A stretch of 64,000 bases of DNA from Microbacterium sp. CSI-V (GCF_001984105.1 NZ_MTQM01000009.1:124001-188000), one strand, 5' to 3'; shown: positions 30,344-42,661, numbered from the stretch's first letter. The notes: generated by a model from the letters alone, not told the origin. Translations and numbers: made by a program.

Positions 30344-31336
30344 ATGTCCACCGACTTCACCTACCGGATCTCGACCACCCGATTCGACGAGGACTACTCG
30401 CCGTCCGAAAGCTCGCGCGCCACGACGAACTTCGCCAACCTGGCCCGCGGTGACGACCGCCGCGAGAACCTGCGCAGCGCGCTGACGATGATCGACCGCC
30501 GGTTCAACGACCTGGCACGATGGGACAACCCGGCGGGCGACCGCTACACCCTCGAGCTCGACATCGTCTCGGTCGACGTGGAGTTCGCGGCATCCGGTGA
30601 CGACCAGGTGTTCCCGCTGCTCGAGGTGCTCGACCTCGTGATCGTGGACCGAACGACCGGTGCCCGCCACCACGGGATCGTCGGCAACAACTTCTCGTCG
30701 TACCTGCGCGACTTCGACTTCAGCGTGCTGCTGCCCGCAGCCAGCGCCTCCGCCGGGTCGTTCACCGTCCCCGACGACTTCGGCGCGCTCCACGGCAAGC
30801 TGTTCCAGGACTTCCTGGAGTCCGTCGCGTACCGCGAGCGCTTCATGGTGTCGCCGGTCATCTGCATCAGCGTCTCGACCAGCAAGACCTACCGGCGCAC
30901 CGACAACCATCACCCCGTCCTCGGTGTCGAGTACGCGCAGGACGACTACTCGCTCACCGACGAGTACTTCGGGAAGATGGGGCTGCAGGTCCGCTACTTC
31001 ATGCCGGCCGGCAGTGTCGCTCCTCTCGCGTTCTACTTCCGCGGCGACCTGCTCAACGACTACTCGAACCTGCAGCTCATCGGCACGATCAGCACGATGG
31101 AGACGTTCCAGAAGATCTACCGCCCCGAGATCTACAACGCCAACGCCGCCGCCGCACACGTGTTCCGTCCGACTCTGGACAGCGGCGACTTCTCGCGCAC
31201 GCGGGTCGACTATGACCGCGAAGAGCGCTCGCGTCTCGCGGTCACCCAGGGGAAGTACACCGAGGAGCACTTCGTGAAGCCCCACGGCGAGCTTCTCGCC
31301 CGCTGGGCCGGCCTCTCCCCCGCCCTCGTCCACTGA
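30344..31336 (+). CDS. mesX: MesX (DUF1852), partner of core methionine synthase MesD
   Basis: The 330-residue soluble protein matches DUF1852: MSTDFTYRISTTRFDEDYSP at the start, TNFANLARG, GNNFSSYLRDFDFSVLLPA in two parts, KLFQDFLES, ISVSTSKTYRRTDNHHP and YDREERSRLAVTQGKYTEEHF. Genetic work by Price and colleagues showed that MesD-type methionine synthases need a DUF1852 protein and oxygen but neither cobalamin nor 5-methyltetrahydrofolate. The biochemical role of MesX is not settled; an oxygenase-like generation of the methyl donor is a possibility. ATG 30344 is preceded by GAGAGGAG 8 bases upstream. It ends 19 bases before mesD. Confidence 0.9.
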   Translation: MSTDFTYRISTTRFDEDYSPSESSRATTNFANLARGDDRRENLRSALTMIDRRFNDLARWDNPAGDRYTLELDIVSVDVEFAASGDDQVFPLLEVLDLVIVDRTTGARHHGIVGNNFSSYLRDFDFSVLLPAASASAGSFTVPDDFGALHGKLFQDFLESVAYRERFMVSPVICISVSTSKTYRRTDNHHPVLGVEYAQDDYSLTDEYFGKMGLQVRYFMPAGSVAPLAFYFRGDLLNDYSNLQLIGTISTMETFQKIYRPEIYNANAAAAHVFRPTLDSGDFSRTRVDYDREERSRLAVTQGKYTEEHFVKPHGELLARWAGLSPALVH

Positions 31337-31355
31337 CCCGTCGGAGCCCTCACCC

Positions 31356-32393
31356 ATGAACGCACTCCTCCCCACCGCGGTCGTCGGCAGCCTGCCCAAA
31401 CCCTCGTGGCTCGCCGAACCCGAGAAGCTCTGGTCGCCGTGGGCGCTCGAGGGCGATGCCCTCGTCGAGGGGCAGCAGGACGCTCTGCGCGCCGCCGTCC
31501 ACGAGCAGCGACAGCGCGGCATCGACATCGTCAGCGACGGCGAGCAGACCCGCCAGCACTTTGTGACGACGTTCATCGAGCATCTCAGCGGTGTCGACTT
31601 CGAGAACCGTGAGACGGTCCGCATCCGCAACCGGTACGACGCGAGCGTGCCCACCGTCGTCGGGCCCGTCGAGCGTCCCGAGCCGGTCTTCGTGGCGGAT
31701 GCCGCCTTCCTCCGCGCGCAGACCGACCAGCGGATCAAGTGGGCCCTGCCCGGGCCGATGACGATGATCGACACCCTCTCGGACCGCTACTACAAGAGCC
31801 GCGAGAAGCTCGCGTGGGAGTTCGCCGGCATCCTGAACCAGGAAGCCAAGGAGCTCGAGGCGGCCGGGGTCGACGTCATCCAGTTCGACGAGCCCGCCTT
31901 CAACGTGTTCTTCGATGACGTGCGCGACTGGGGCATGGCGACGCTCGAACGCGCCGTCGAGGGTCTGCGCGCCGAGACGGCCGTGCACATCTGCTACGGC
32001 TACGGCATCAAGGCGAACACCGACTGGAAGGAAACGCTCGGCCCGGAGTGGCGGCAGTACGAAGAGTCCTTCCCCCTGCTGCAGAAGTCGAGCATCGACA
32101 TCGTCTCGCTGGAGTCGCACAACTCCCGCATCCCGATCGAGGTCATCGAGCTCATCCGCGGCAAAAAGGTCATGCTCGGTGCGATCGACGTGGCCTCGCA
32201 CGAGATCGAGCGCCCCGAAGAAGTGGCCGACACTCTCCGGCGGGCCCTGGACTTCGTGGATGCCGACAAGCTCATCGCCAGCTCCAACTGCGGCATGGCC
32301 CCGCTGCCCCGCGACGTCGCCCTGGCGAAGCTCAGCGCGCTGAGCGCGGGCGCGGCGATCCTGCGCGAGGAACTGGCCGGCGCGCTGGTCTGA
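31356..32393 (+). CDS. mesD: Core (folate-independent) methionine synthase MesD
   Basis: The 345-residue protein equals only the C-terminal catalytic barrel of MetE. The zinc ligands are His211 and Cys213 (HICYGYG), Glu253 (SLESHN) and Cys312 (SSNCGMAPL); DEPAFN (178-183) lies in the homocysteine site. The N-terminal folate-binding half of MetE is absent. Together with the adjacent DUF1852 gene this identifies the MesD family, which methylates homocysteine in an oxygen-dependent manner. The methyl donor is unknown. A terminator hairpin follows. Confidence 0.9.
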   Translation: MNALLPTAVVGSLPKPSWLAEPEKLWSPWALEGDALVEGQQDALRAAVHEQRQRGIDIVSDGEQTRQHFVTTFIEHLSGVDFENRETVRIRNRYDASVPTVVGPVERPEPVFVADAAFLRAQTDQRIKWALPGPMTMIDTLSDRYYKSREKLAWEFAGILNQEAKELEAAGVDVIQFDEPAFNVFFDDVRDWGMATLERAVEGLRAETAVHICYGYGIKANTDWKETLGPEWRQYEESFPLLQKSSIDIVSLESHNSRIPIEVIELIRGKKVMLGAIDVASHEIERPEEVADTLRRALDFVDADKLIASSNCGMAPLPRDVALAKLSALSAGAAILREELAGALV

Positions 32394-32399
32394 AACGCC

Positions 32400-32431
32400 G
32401 AAGCGCCGCTCCTGACGGGGAGCGGCGCTTC
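32400..32431. terminator. Bidirectional terminator, mesD and rsfS
   Basis: A perfect 13-bp stem (32400-32412 with 32419-32431; GAAGCGCCGCTCC) and 6-base loop separates converging mesD and rsfS; GTTTCG follows on the plus strand and a GGCGTTTC tail on the minus strand. Confidence 0.85.
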
Positions 32432-32444
32432 GTTTCGATGAGCG

Positions 32445-32822
32445 TCAGTCGGCGGACGCCGGAGCCGGGATCTCCAGCGGCACGACCGGGCAGTCCTTCC
32501 ACAGGCGCTCGAGGCCGTAGTAGACGCGTTCCTGCTCGTGGAAGACGTGCACCACCAGGTCACCGAAGTCGAGGAGCACCCAGCGCGATTCCTGGCGTCC
32601 CTCACGGCGCAGCCGCTTGTGACCGGCTTCCAGGAGCTTCTCCTCCACCTCGTCGGCGATGGCGGCGACGTTGCGCTCGTTGCGCCCCGTGACCAGGAGG
32701 AAGATGTCGACGAGCGGCAGCGGCTCGGACACGTCGAGCGCGACGAGGTCTTCGCCCGCTTTCGAGTCGGCGGCGATCGCGGCGATGCGCGCCATCTCGA
32801 TGCCGTTGGGGCTGGCTGTCAT
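32445..32822 (-). CDS. rsfS: Ribosome silencing factor RsfS
   Basis: RsfS (DUF143) binds L14 on the 50S subunit and blocks subunit joining in starvation. The 125-residue product carries DVSEPLPLVDIFLLVTGRNE, the EGRQESRWVLLDFGDLVVHV core in parts and FHEQERVYYGLERLW. ATG 32822 overlaps the preceding gene (ATGA). It is the last gene of the obg-proB-proA-nadD series. Confidence 0.96.
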   Translation of the reverse strand: MTASPNGIEMARIAAIAADSKAGEDLVALDVSEPLPLVDIFLLVTGRNERNVAAIADEVEEKLLEAGHKRLRREGRQESRWVLLDFGDLVVHVFHEQERVYYGLERLWKDCPVVPLEIPAPASAD

Positions 32823-34138
32823 CCGAAGACTCCTGTCGTGAAGGCGAGGACCAGCGCGACGGCGACCGCCACGGCGAGAGCGCCGGTGGTGATGATGAGA
32901 CCGATGACGAGCTTGCTGCCCTTCTCCGGTGCCGGGGGGCGGATGATCTCACCGGGTTGCTTGACGGTGCTGATCGCGGCGCTGGCCGCGATCGGGGTGG
33001 GCGACGACGCGGGTGGAAGCTCGCCGTCGAGGAGGACGGCGTCGATATCGCGGCCGTCGGTGGTCCCGGGAGCGTGGCCGGCGGAGCCGAGCCCCTCGGG
33101 GAGTTCGAACGTGCCCGTGATCAGCACCTCACCGGTCGACGTGACCGGACCGACGAGCGGGACGCCCGCGGGCGTCTGCGACAGGATCAGCGCGTTCGGC
33201 GTCGACACCGACCCCGTGGTCGCGCCTCCGCGCGAGATGAGCTGATCGAAGGACGGCGGCAGCGTGATCTCGGGAGTCTGGCCGCTGAGCAGATCGGAAC
33301 CGAGGGCGGGGTTCACGGTCGAGAGCGGTGCCTCCGCCTCGGCGGCGGGCGCTTCCTCCGGAGCTGCGGGACGGAAGATCGCCGGCGCCTCCGCCGGGCT
33401 CTCGTGCTCGAGCGGGGCCGCCGGTTCCTCCGTGACCTCGGCGGCCTCGGACTCGGGCGACGCGTCCTCGGTGGTGTCCGGGGCCTCGACCAGCGCGGCA
33501 TCCGCGGATCCGGTCTCGGATGCCGTGACGTCGGTCTCCACCGGCTCAGCCGACGCGGCGGCGGCCGGCGTCTCCTCGCGCACCGCGGGCACGCCCGGCT
33601 CGTGGTCGGGCGCGATGATGGGCACCGAGGCGGTGCGGATGCGCTCCTGGGCACGCGCCTGACGACGGGTGAGGCCGGTCACGCCGAGATCGCCACCGTC
33701 GGCGGGCGGGAATGACGCCGGGACGATCGGCGGTACGGGGACGGGAGCCGGCTCCGCGTCGACAGCGGGAGTCTCGTCGACCGGCGCTGCCTCGGCCTTG
33801 CCCCGGCCGAAGAGTCCGCCGAACATGCCGCCCTTCTTGGCGGGCGCCTCCTGCGCGGCAGCGGGCTCCGCGGAGGGCGCCTCGGGCTCGGCGGCAACGG
33901 CCTCGGGCTCGGCGGCTTCGGGGGTGGCGCCGGGCGCCTCCGCCGCGGCGGGCTCCTCGGCTGCGGCGACTGCCGCGGCGGTCGCGTCCGTGGCATCCGC
34001 TGCCGCAGGCGCCTCGGTCAGGGCCGCGTCGTCGGCGTCGAACTGCGGGTTGATGATCGGCGTGGCGCCGGTGTTGCGGAGTTCGCGCAGCTGACGCCGC
34101 GTCAGCGGCGGGGTCTCGGGGTTCTCGGATGTGCTCAT
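32819..34138 (-). CDS. Acidic low-complexity membrane-anchored protein between nadD and rsfS
   Basis: The 439-residue protein is not recognised. It starts with [20 protein letters not shown] (about 12-31); a second copy, [20 protein letters not shown], lies near residue 158. Between and after them is Ala/Glu/Pro-rich sequence, probably disordered, then a more ordered part (about 300-395) with [15 protein letters not shown] and [21 protein letters not shown] single membrane span near the C-terminus ([20 protein letters not shown]) would anchor it with the bulk in the cytosol. It overlaps both nadD and rsfS by 4 bases, so it is made with them. Role unknown. Confidence 0.8.
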   Translation of the reverse strand: MSTSENPETPPLTRRQLRELRNTGATPIINPQFDADDAALTEAPAAADATDATAAAVAAAEEPAAAEAPGATPEAAEPEAVAAEPEAPSAEPAAAQEAPAKKGGMFGGLFGRGKAEAAPVDETPAVDAEPAPVPVPPIVPASFPPADGGDLGVTGLTRRQARAQERIRTASVPIIAPDHEPGVPAVREETPAAAASAEPVETDVTASETGSADAALVEAPDTTEDASPESEAAEVTEEPAAPLEHESPAEAPAIFRPAAPEEAPAAEAEAPLSTVNPALGSDLLSGQTPEITLPPSFDQLISRGGATTGSVSTPNALILSQTPAGVPLVGPVTSTGEVLITGTFELPEGLGSAGHAPGTTDGRDIDAVLLDGELPPASSPTPIAASAAISTVKQPGEIIRPPAPEKGSKLVIGLIITTGALAVAVAVALVLAFTTGVFG

Positions 34139-34731
34139 GCAGGGCTCCGGTAGAGGTGATGCTTCGCGATGTACTGCACGACACCGTCGGGCACGAGGTA
34201 CCACACGGGGTGGCCTCGGCGCACTCGGGCGCGGCAGTCTGTGGACGAGATGGACAGCGCCGGGATCTCGAGCTGACTGACGTCTTCGGTGGGGAGACCC
34301 TCCGTCGTCAGCACGTGCCCGGGTCGGGAGACGGCGACGAAGTGAGCCAGGTCCCACAGCTCCTGATGATTGCGCCACCCCAGGATCTGGGCCACGGCGT
34401 CGGCGCCGGTGATGAAGAACAGGTCGGCGCCGGGACGTTCACGCTTCAGATCGCGCAGCGTGTCGATCGTGTAGGTCGGCCCCGCGCGATCGATGTCGAC
34501 GCGACTGACGGTGAACTGCGGGTTGGAGGCGGTCGCGATGACCGTCATCAGATAGCGGTGCTCGCTCTCGGTGACGTCGGCTTTCTGCCACGGTCGACCC
34601 GTGGGGACGAAGACGACCTCATCGAGATCGAACGACTGAGCGACCTCGCTGGCCGCGACCAGGTGACCATGATGGATGGGATCGAACGTCCCACCCATGA
34701 CCCCGATGCGAGGGGCGCGTGTCACCGACAT
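34135..34731 (-). CDS. nadD: Nicotinate mononucleotide adenylyltransferase
   Basis: NadD makes nicotinate adenine dinucleotide from NaMN and ATP in NAD synthesis. The 198-residue product has the nucleotidyltransferase motif [11 protein letters not shown] (14-24) and the late [13 protein letters not shown] motif. Length is normal. It lies 10 bases after a small membrane-protein gene. Confidence 0.96.
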   Translation of the reverse strand: MSVTRAPRIGVMGGTFDPIHHGHLVAASEVAQSFDLDEVVFVPTGRPWQKADVTESEHRYLMTVIATASNPQFTVSRVDIDRAGPTYTIDTLRDLKRERPGADLFFITGADAVAQILGWRNHQELWDLAHFVAVSRPGHVLTTEGLPTEDVSQLEIPALSISSTDCRARVRRGHPVWYLVPDGVVQYIAKHHLYRSPA

Positions 34732-34741
34732 ACAGTGGGCC

Positions 34742-34966
34742 TCAGTGGCCGTGCGCCTCGGGGGTGGGCGTGCCGTGCTTGGCGGTGTAGGCCTCCGCCT
34801 TGTGCGCGTGCCGGTTCGAGACGTTGCGGTACGACAGGGTCACGAGGCTCAGCGTGATGAACCCGGCGAGGGCGATCGCACCGATCCACCACGTCTCGGC
34901 CTGCGCGTTGCCGCCGTGGTGGGCGCCCTCTTCAGCGGCGAGGGCGATCAGCGAGGCGATAGTCAT
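34742..34966 (-). CDS. Small single-span membrane protein
   Basis: The 74-residue product has a central hydrophobic span ([20 protein letters not shown], about 25-44), a basic stretch ([16 protein letters not shown]) and a His-rich tail. It is probably anchored in the membrane with the basic tail inside. No function is known; its position ahead of nadD, in the same direction and with clear start and stop, argues that it is real. Confidence 0.75.
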   Translation of the reverse strand: MTIASLIALAAEEGAHHGGNAQAETWWIGAIALAGFITLSLVTLSYRNVSNRHAHKAEAYTAKHGTPTPEAHGH

Positions 34967-35015
34967 CAGTGCTCCGTTCGAGATTTCTGCGCGACGCGCA
35001 GGGCCATTTTAGCGG

Positions 35016-36275
35016 TCAGGCCCGGACCTGGCCGTCGCCGCGCCCGAGCCACTTGGTGCTCGTGAGCTCGGCGAGACCCATCGGGCCGCGCGCGTGCAGT
35101 TTCTGGGTGGAGATCCCGACCTCGGCGCCGAAGCCGAACTCGCCGCCGTCCGTGAATCGCGTGGACGCGTTCACGAGGACCACGGCGGAGTCGACCTCGG
35201 CGAGGAACCGGGCCGCGGCCTCGTCGTCGTCGGTGATGATCGACTCGGTGTGGTGCGTGGAGTACCGACGGATGTGCTCGAGCGCGGTGTCCAGATCGTC
35301 CACGACCCGGACGGCCAGGTCGAGGCTCAGGTACTCGGTCGCCCAGTCGTCCTCGGTGGCCGCGACGACGCGGGGGTCGTATCCGGCCGCCGTCTCGTCG
35401 CCGTGCACGCGCACCCCGGCGGCGGCGAGCGACCCCAGGAGTTCGGGCAGCAGTCGATCGGCGGCGTCCCGGTGGACGAGGACGGTCTCGACGGCGTTGC
35501 AGACGCTCGGACGCTGCGTCTTCGCGTTCAACACGATGTCGCGCGCCCAGTCGGCTCGGGCCGTGGCATCCAGGTAGACGTGGACGACACCGGCACCCGT
35601 CTCGATCACCGGCACCGTGGACTGCGTCACGACCGTCTCGATCAGCCCGGCGCTCCCGCGCGGGACGAGGACGTCGACCAGGCCCCGGGCGTTCATGAGG
35701 GCCCGGGCGCCGTCGCGGCCGAAGTCGTCGACGGTCTGGATCGCCTCGGGCGAGACGCCCTGGCTCTTCAGCGCACCGCGCATGACCTCGACCAGGGCGG
35801 CGTTGGAGTGCTGCGCCGCGGAACCCCCGCGCAGGACCACCGCGTTGCCCGAGCGCAGCGCGAGCGCCGCGATGTCGACCGTGACGTTGGGCCGCGCTTC
35901 GTAGATGGACCCGACGACGCCGAACGGCACCGCGACCTTCTCGAGCGCGAGACCGTTGGGGAGCGTGCGTCGGTCGAGCACGCGGCCGACCGGATCGGGC
36001 AGGTCGGCGACGTCGCGGACGGCGGCGGCGAGGGACGCCACCCGCCCGGCATCCAGCCGCAGGCGATCCAGCAACGCGTCGCCGATGTCGGCGGCGCGAC
36101 CGCTCTCGAGATCATCGGCGTTGGCCGCGACGATCGCGTCGCTCGAGGCGTCGATCGCGTCGGCGATCGCCCGCAGCATCGCGGTCTTGGCCGCGGAGTC
36201 GAGGAGCCCGACCTGGCGGGCGGCGTCCTTCGCGAGACGCAGGCGTTCGTCGACCGAAACGGCGGTGAGGGTCAT
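35016..36275 (-). CDS. proA: Gamma-glutamyl phosphate reductase
   Basis: ProA reduces glutamyl-5-phosphate to the semialdehyde with NADPH in proline synthesis. The 419-residue aldehyde-dehydrogenase-fold enzyme has SIYEARPNVTVD (123-134), VLRGGSAAQHSN (147-158) and the catalytic Cys259 in QRPSVCNAVET. It starts 4 bases after the proB stop. Confidence 0.97.
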   Translation of the reverse strand: MTLTAVSVDERLRLAKDAARQVGLLDSAAKTAMLRAIADAIDASSDAIVAANADDLESGRAADIGDALLDRLRLDAGRVASLAAAVRDVADLPDPVGRVLDRRTLPNGLALEKVAVPFGVVGSIYEARPNVTVDIAALALRSGNAVVLRGGSAAQHSNAALVEVMRGALKSQGVSPEAIQTVDDFGRDGARALMNARGLVDVLVPRGSAGLIETVVTQSTVPVIETGAGVVHVYLDATARADWARDIVLNAKTQRPSVCNAVETVLVHRDAADRLLPELLGSLAAAGVRVHGDETAAGYDPRVVAATEDDWATEYLSLDLAVRVVDDLDTALEHIRRYSTHHTESIITDDDEAAARFLAEVDSAVVLVNASTRFTDGGEFGFGAEVGISTQKLHARGPMGLAELTSTKWLGRGDGQVRA

Positions 36276-36279
36276 CGCG

Positions 36280-39036
<2,757 letters not shown>

Positions 39037-39054
39037 CTCTGCGTCTCCTGGCTC

Positions 39055-39363
39055 TTACTTGATGCCGGTGATCTTGACGCGCGTGAGGTCCTGGCGGTGG
39101 CCCTGGCGCTTCTTGTAGCCGGTCTTGTTCTTGAACTTCTGGATCACGATCTTCGGACCGCGCTCCTCACCGAGGACCTCGGCCGTGACCGAGACCTTCG
39201 CGAGCTTGTCGGCGTCGGTCGTGACCGTCTCGCCGTCGACGAACAGGACGGCGGGCAGCTGGATGCTCTCGCCGACCTTCGCCGCCTGGCGGTCGAGCAC
39301 GACGATCGTGCCGACCTCGACCTTTTCCTGCCGGCCGCCGGCGCGCACAACTGCGTAAACCAC
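39055..39363 (-). CDS. rplU: 50S ribosomal protein L21
   Basis: The 102-residue product begins [18 protein letters not shown] and ends with [20 protein letters not shown], typical of L21, which binds 23S rRNA. The GTG start at 39363 follows GAA; the leader from the promoter is about 140 bases and may carry r-protein autoregulation. Confidence 0.97.
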   Translation of the reverse strand: MVYAVVRAGGRQEKVEVGTIVVLDRQAAKVGESIQLPAVLFVDGETVTTDADKLAKVSVTAEVLGEERGPKIVIQKFKNKTGYKKRQGHRQDLTRVKITGIK

Positions 39364-39509
39364 TTCACACCTGTTTCGTTCGGGAGCGCACGGCTCCGGT
39401 TGTCTGATGACGTCGGGAGGGCTTGACGCCCTGAGTCTCGGTGCGATCCGGCCGGCCTGAGCCTGCGGGGTCTCGCGTCAATCGCGCGGACACGACGCAC
39501 CAAAGGACG

Positions 39510-39538
39510 AGTTTAGCTCACCGGGCGGCATCCGGCAA
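39510..39538 (-). promoter_or_regulatory. rplU-rpmA promoter
   Basis: TTGCCG (39533-39538), 17 bases, then TAAACT (39510-39515), all on the minus strand: the best -35/-10 pair in the window. Transcription would start near 39503, giving a leader of about 140 bases that holds GGGCTTGACGCCC-type inverted repeats (39411-39431). The gap 39364-39575 contains no other gene. Confidence 0.75.
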
Positions 39539-39575
39539 AAGCATCGGCGCCGCGTGTCGGCCGTAGGATCGCCGG

Positions 39576-39848
39576 GTGGCCATTCTCATCGACGACCCGC
39601 AGTGGCCGGCGCACGGCAGACTCTGGGCGCATCTGGTGAGCGACGCGAACCTCGACGAGCTCCACGCCTTCGCCGCGGCGGCCGGTATCCCCCGCCGGGC
39701 CTTCGACCTCGACCACTACGACGTCCCCGACGATCGCCACGCCGACCTCGTCGCGGCCGGCGCCGAACACGTCGGAGGTCGCGAGCTGGTGCGCCGCCTC
39801 CGCGCGTCCGGCCTGCGCATCACCGCTCGCGAGCGTCGCGCCCGCTGA
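39576..39848 (+). CDS. DUF4031 family protein
   Basis: The 90-residue product begins MAILIDDPQWPAHGRLWAHL and contains SDANLDELHAFAAAAGIPRR and FDLDHYDVPDD. This is the DUF4031 pattern; function unknown. GTG 39576 lies 6 bases after a TAGGAT box at 39564-39569 (leaderless). It is an isolated single gene followed by palindrome 39856-39919. Confidence 0.82.
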   Translation: MAILIDDPQWPAHGRLWAHLVSDANLDELHAFAAAAGIPRRAFDLDHYDVPDDRHADLVAAGAEHVGGRELVRRLRASGLRITARERRAR

Positions 39849-39855
39849 GGCGCAT

Positions 39856-39919
39856 GCGTGAGGGGTCAATATCTGTCGCCTCTGACCTCGGTCAGGCGAC
39901 AGATCTTGACCCCTCACGC
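39856..39919. repeat. Long palindrome, family A copy 2 (diverged stem)
   Basis: Left arm 39856-39886 and right arm 39891-39919 pair over 29 bp with one mismatch and a 2-base bulge; the loop is CTCG. The arms start GCGTGAGGGGTCAATAT. Relative to the copies at 306 and 58800, five inner bases differ and the other arm has the matching changes, so pairing is kept. Confidence 0.85.
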
Positions 39920-39945
39920 GCGCGGAGACGCGGGCAGGAAGCGGC

Positions 39946-42474
39946 CTACGCCTGGTCGGTGGGCTGGGCGTTGACCGGAGTCCCCGTCAGGGCGGCGGTC
40001 GTCACGCGGCGGCGCGAACGGCCCTGACCGGGAGCCTTGGGCTCGGGCAGCGCCTCGAGCACCGACTCGAGCAGCGCGTCCTTCTCGGTGCGCGGGGCCC
40101 GCGGTTCGCGCTTCTTGCGCGGACGCTTCTCGCGCACGGGCGCCTCGACCTTGGCATCCAGGACCGCCTCCACCGAGGCGACGACCGCCGCCTCGACGAC
40201 GGCCGGGTCATCGACCGTCGGGTGGATCGTGGATGCCGCGATCTGCGCCAGGGCGGACTTCACGCCCTCGGTGATCACGTGCGTGCCGCCTGTCGGAGCC
40301 GTCTGCGCACCGTTGCCGTTGCCGCCGTTCGCACCGTTGCCGCTCGCGGAGCCGTTGCCGCCGCGGCCGCCGCTCCGGCGGTTGCCGTTGCCGTTCCCGT
40401 TGCCGTTCGTCGACGGCGCGGAACGGTGCTTGACCACGGGGTCGTGGTGCACGACGACACCGCGCCCGGCGCAGACCTCGCACGCCTCGCTGAACGTCTC
40501 GAGCAGGCCCAGGCCCAGCTTCTTGCGGGTCATCTGCACCAGGCCGAGGGAGGTGACCTCGGCGACCTGGTGCTTCGTCCGGTCGCGGCTGAGGCACTCG
40601 ATCAGTCGACGCAGCACGAGGTCGCGGTTGGACTCGAGCACCATGTCGATGAAGTCGACGACGATGATGCCGCCGATGTCGCGCAGGCGCAGCTGGCGGA
40701 CGATCTCCTCCGCCGCTTCGAGGTTGTTCTTGGTGACCGTCTCCTCGAGGTTTCCGCCCGACCCGACGAACTTGCCGGTGTTGACGTCGACGACGGTCAT
40801 CGCCTCGGTGCGGTCGATCACGAGCGACCCGCCCGAGGGCAGCCAGACCTTGCGGTCGAGGGCCTTCTCGATCTGCTCGGTGATGCGGAACGCGTCGAAC
40901 GGATCCTGGTCGCCCTCGTACTTCTCGACGCGCTCGAGCAGGTCGGGGGCGACGCCCGCGAGGTAGTTCGAGATGGTCGTGAGAGCTTCGTCGCCCTGGA
41001 TGAGCATGCGCGTGAAGTCCTCGTTGAAGACGTCGCGCACGATCTTGACGAGGAGGTCGGGCTCGGAGTGCAGGAGCGCCGGAGCCTGGATCGACGAGAC
41101 CTGGGTGCTGATGTGCTCCCACTGCGCGGTGAGGCGCTGGACGTCGCGCGTGAGCTGATCCTCGGTCGCGCCCTCCGCGGCGGTGCGGACGATGACGCCC
41201 GACGACTCGGGCAGCACCTCCTTGAGGATCTTCTTCAGGCGCGCGCGCTCGGTGTCGGGGAGCTTGCGGGAGATGCCGTTCATCGACCCGTTCGGCACGT
41301 ACACGAGGTAGCGGCCGGGGAGCGAGATCTGGCTCGTCAGGCGTGCACCCTTGTGGCCCACCGGGTCCTTCGTGACCTGCACGAGCACGCGGTCGCCGGA
41401 CTTCAGCGCCAGCTCGATGCGGCGGGGCTGGTTGCCGGTCTCGACGCCGTCCCAGTCGACCTCGCCGGAGTACAGCACGGCGTTGCGGCCGCGGCCGATG
41501 TCGACGAACGCGGCTTCCATGCTCGGCAGCACGTTCTGCACGCGACCGAGGTAGACGTTGCCGATGAGCGAGGCGTCCTGGTTGCGGGCGACGTAGTGCT
41601 CGACGAGCACGTTGTCTTCGAGCACACCGATCTGGATGCGGCCGGACTTCGACCGCACGACCATGACGCGGTCCACAGCCTCGCGGCGGGCGAGGAACTC
41701 GGCTTCGGTCACGACGGGGCGGCGGCGCCCGGCCTCGCGGCCGTCACGGCGGCGCTGCTTCTTGGCCTCGAGACGCGTCGAGCCCTTGATGCGCTGCGGC
41801 TCGGTGATGAGCTCGACCGCGCGCTGACGGACGGGAGCGGCGGGGGCTTCGGCCTGCTCGTCCGCGCCGGAACCCGTGGCCGCTCCCCCGCGGCGCCGGT
41901 TGCGGCGCCGGGCGTTCGCGGACGTCCGCTCCACGGGCGCATCGTCGTCGTCCTGGTCGTCGACCTCGTCGCGCGCGGGGAGCGGCGGGAGCTCGGGCGC
42001 GTAGAAGTGCAGCTGCGTCGACACGGCCGACACGAACACCTCGGGAAGCAGACCGAGCGAGACCGCGGTGGGGAGCGCGGGCTTCTCCGGTTCGGCGGGG
42101 GCTTCGGGCGCTGCCGCAGGCTCGGGCTCAGGCTCGGGCGCTGCCGCAGGCTCGGGCTCGGCCTCGGCGGGCGCCTCCGCGGCTGCCTCGGTCTCACCCT
42201 CCGCGGCTGCCTCGGCCTCAACCGGGGCCGCGTCGATCTCGGGCTCCACGGCGTCAGTCGCCGTCACGGCGGCGGCGTCCGCGGCATCCACCGCGTCGAT
42301 CTCGAGGACGGCGGGCTCACCGGCGTCGGTCGCGGCGGCGGCCTCGGCGTCGTCCGCCGCGACCTCGTCGTCGGGATCGGCGTCGACCGTCGGCGCGTCG
42401 GCCGTGGGGTTCTCTTCCTCCACCGACTCGGGGGCGTCGGTCGTGGGGGTCTGATCTTCTGTTGCGTCAGCCAT
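39946..42474 (-). CDS. rne: Ribonuclease E/G
   Basis: The 842-residue RNase E/G-type endonuclease acts in mRNA decay and rRNA/tRNA processing. An N-terminal acidic Ala/Glu/Pro-rich region (1-140) and basic ARRRNRRRGG patch precede the core: an S1 domain (GNVYLGRVQNVLPSMEAAFV), the 5'-sensor region, the DNase I-like catalytic part with DVNTGKFVG and IVVDFIDMVLESNRD, and the zinc-link CEVCAGRG. A Gly/Asn-rich linker (NGNGNGNGN) and a basic tail follow. The reversed layout, with the disordered region at the N-terminus, is usual in actinobacteria. GGGAG lies 10 bases before ATG 42474. Confidence 0.95.
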   Translation of the reverse strand: MADATEDQTPTTDAPESVEEENPTADAPTVDADPDDEVAADDAEAAAATDAGEPAVLEIDAVDAADAAAVTATDAVEPEIDAAPVEAEAAAEGETEAAAEAPAEAEPEPAAAPEPEPEPAAAPEAPAEPEKPALPTAVSLGLLPEVFVSAVSTQLHFYAPELPPLPARDEVDDQDDDDAPVERTSANARRRNRRRGGAATGSGADEQAEAPAAPVRQRAVELITEPQRIKGSTRLEAKKQRRRDGREAGRRRPVVTEAEFLARREAVDRVMVVRSKSGRIQIGVLEDNVLVEHYVARNQDASLIGNVYLGRVQNVLPSMEAAFVDIGRGRNAVLYSGEVDWDGVETGNQPRRIELALKSGDRVLVQVTKDPVGHKGARLTSQISLPGRYLVYVPNGSMNGISRKLPDTERARLKKILKEVLPESSGVIVRTAAEGATEDQLTRDVQRLTAQWEHISTQVSSIQAPALLHSEPDLLVKIVRDVFNEDFTRMLIQGDEALTTISNYLAGVAPDLLERVEKYEGDQDPFDAFRITEQIEKALDRKVWLPSGGSLVIDRTEAMTVVDVNTGKFVGSGGNLEETVTKNNLEAAEEIVRQLRLRDIGGIIVVDFIDMVLESNRDLVLRRLIECLSRDRTKHQVAEVTSLGLVQMTRKKLGLGLLETFSEACEVCAGRGVVVHHDPVVKHRSAPSTNGNGNGNGNRRSGGRGGNGSASGNGANGGNGNGAQTAPTGGTHVITEGVKSALAQIAASTIHPTVDDPAVVEAAVVASVEAVLDAKVEAPVREKRPRKKREPRAPRTEKDALLESVLEALPEPKAPGQGRSRRRVTTAALTGTPVNAQPTDQA

Positions 42475-42661
42475 ATCGGGCGTACTCCCTGGCGGGCGAC
42501 ACCGCGCGTCGCCCGGCGAAATCTCGTGCGGCGCCGCACCCGGCGGGGCCGCGAACTCACTCGGTCTGCAGCAGGCCTGCGGCTCGTGCTGCGAAGGGCG
42601 GTCATCGCCCGAAGTCTTCTGGTGATTCGCCTGCGGCGCGGCCGCGGCTCATCGAAGCTCC

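Noticed and set aside
29141..32393. Cobalamin or SAM riboswitch ahead of mesX
   Set aside because: No B12-box or SAM-type conserved core is seen in 30227-30343; the gap is short and better explained by a LysR operator.
42101..42180. Tandem DNA repeat within rne as a mobile or regulatory repeat
   Set aside because: It encodes the Pro/Glu/Ala repeats of the disordered N-terminal region and is explained by protein low complexity.
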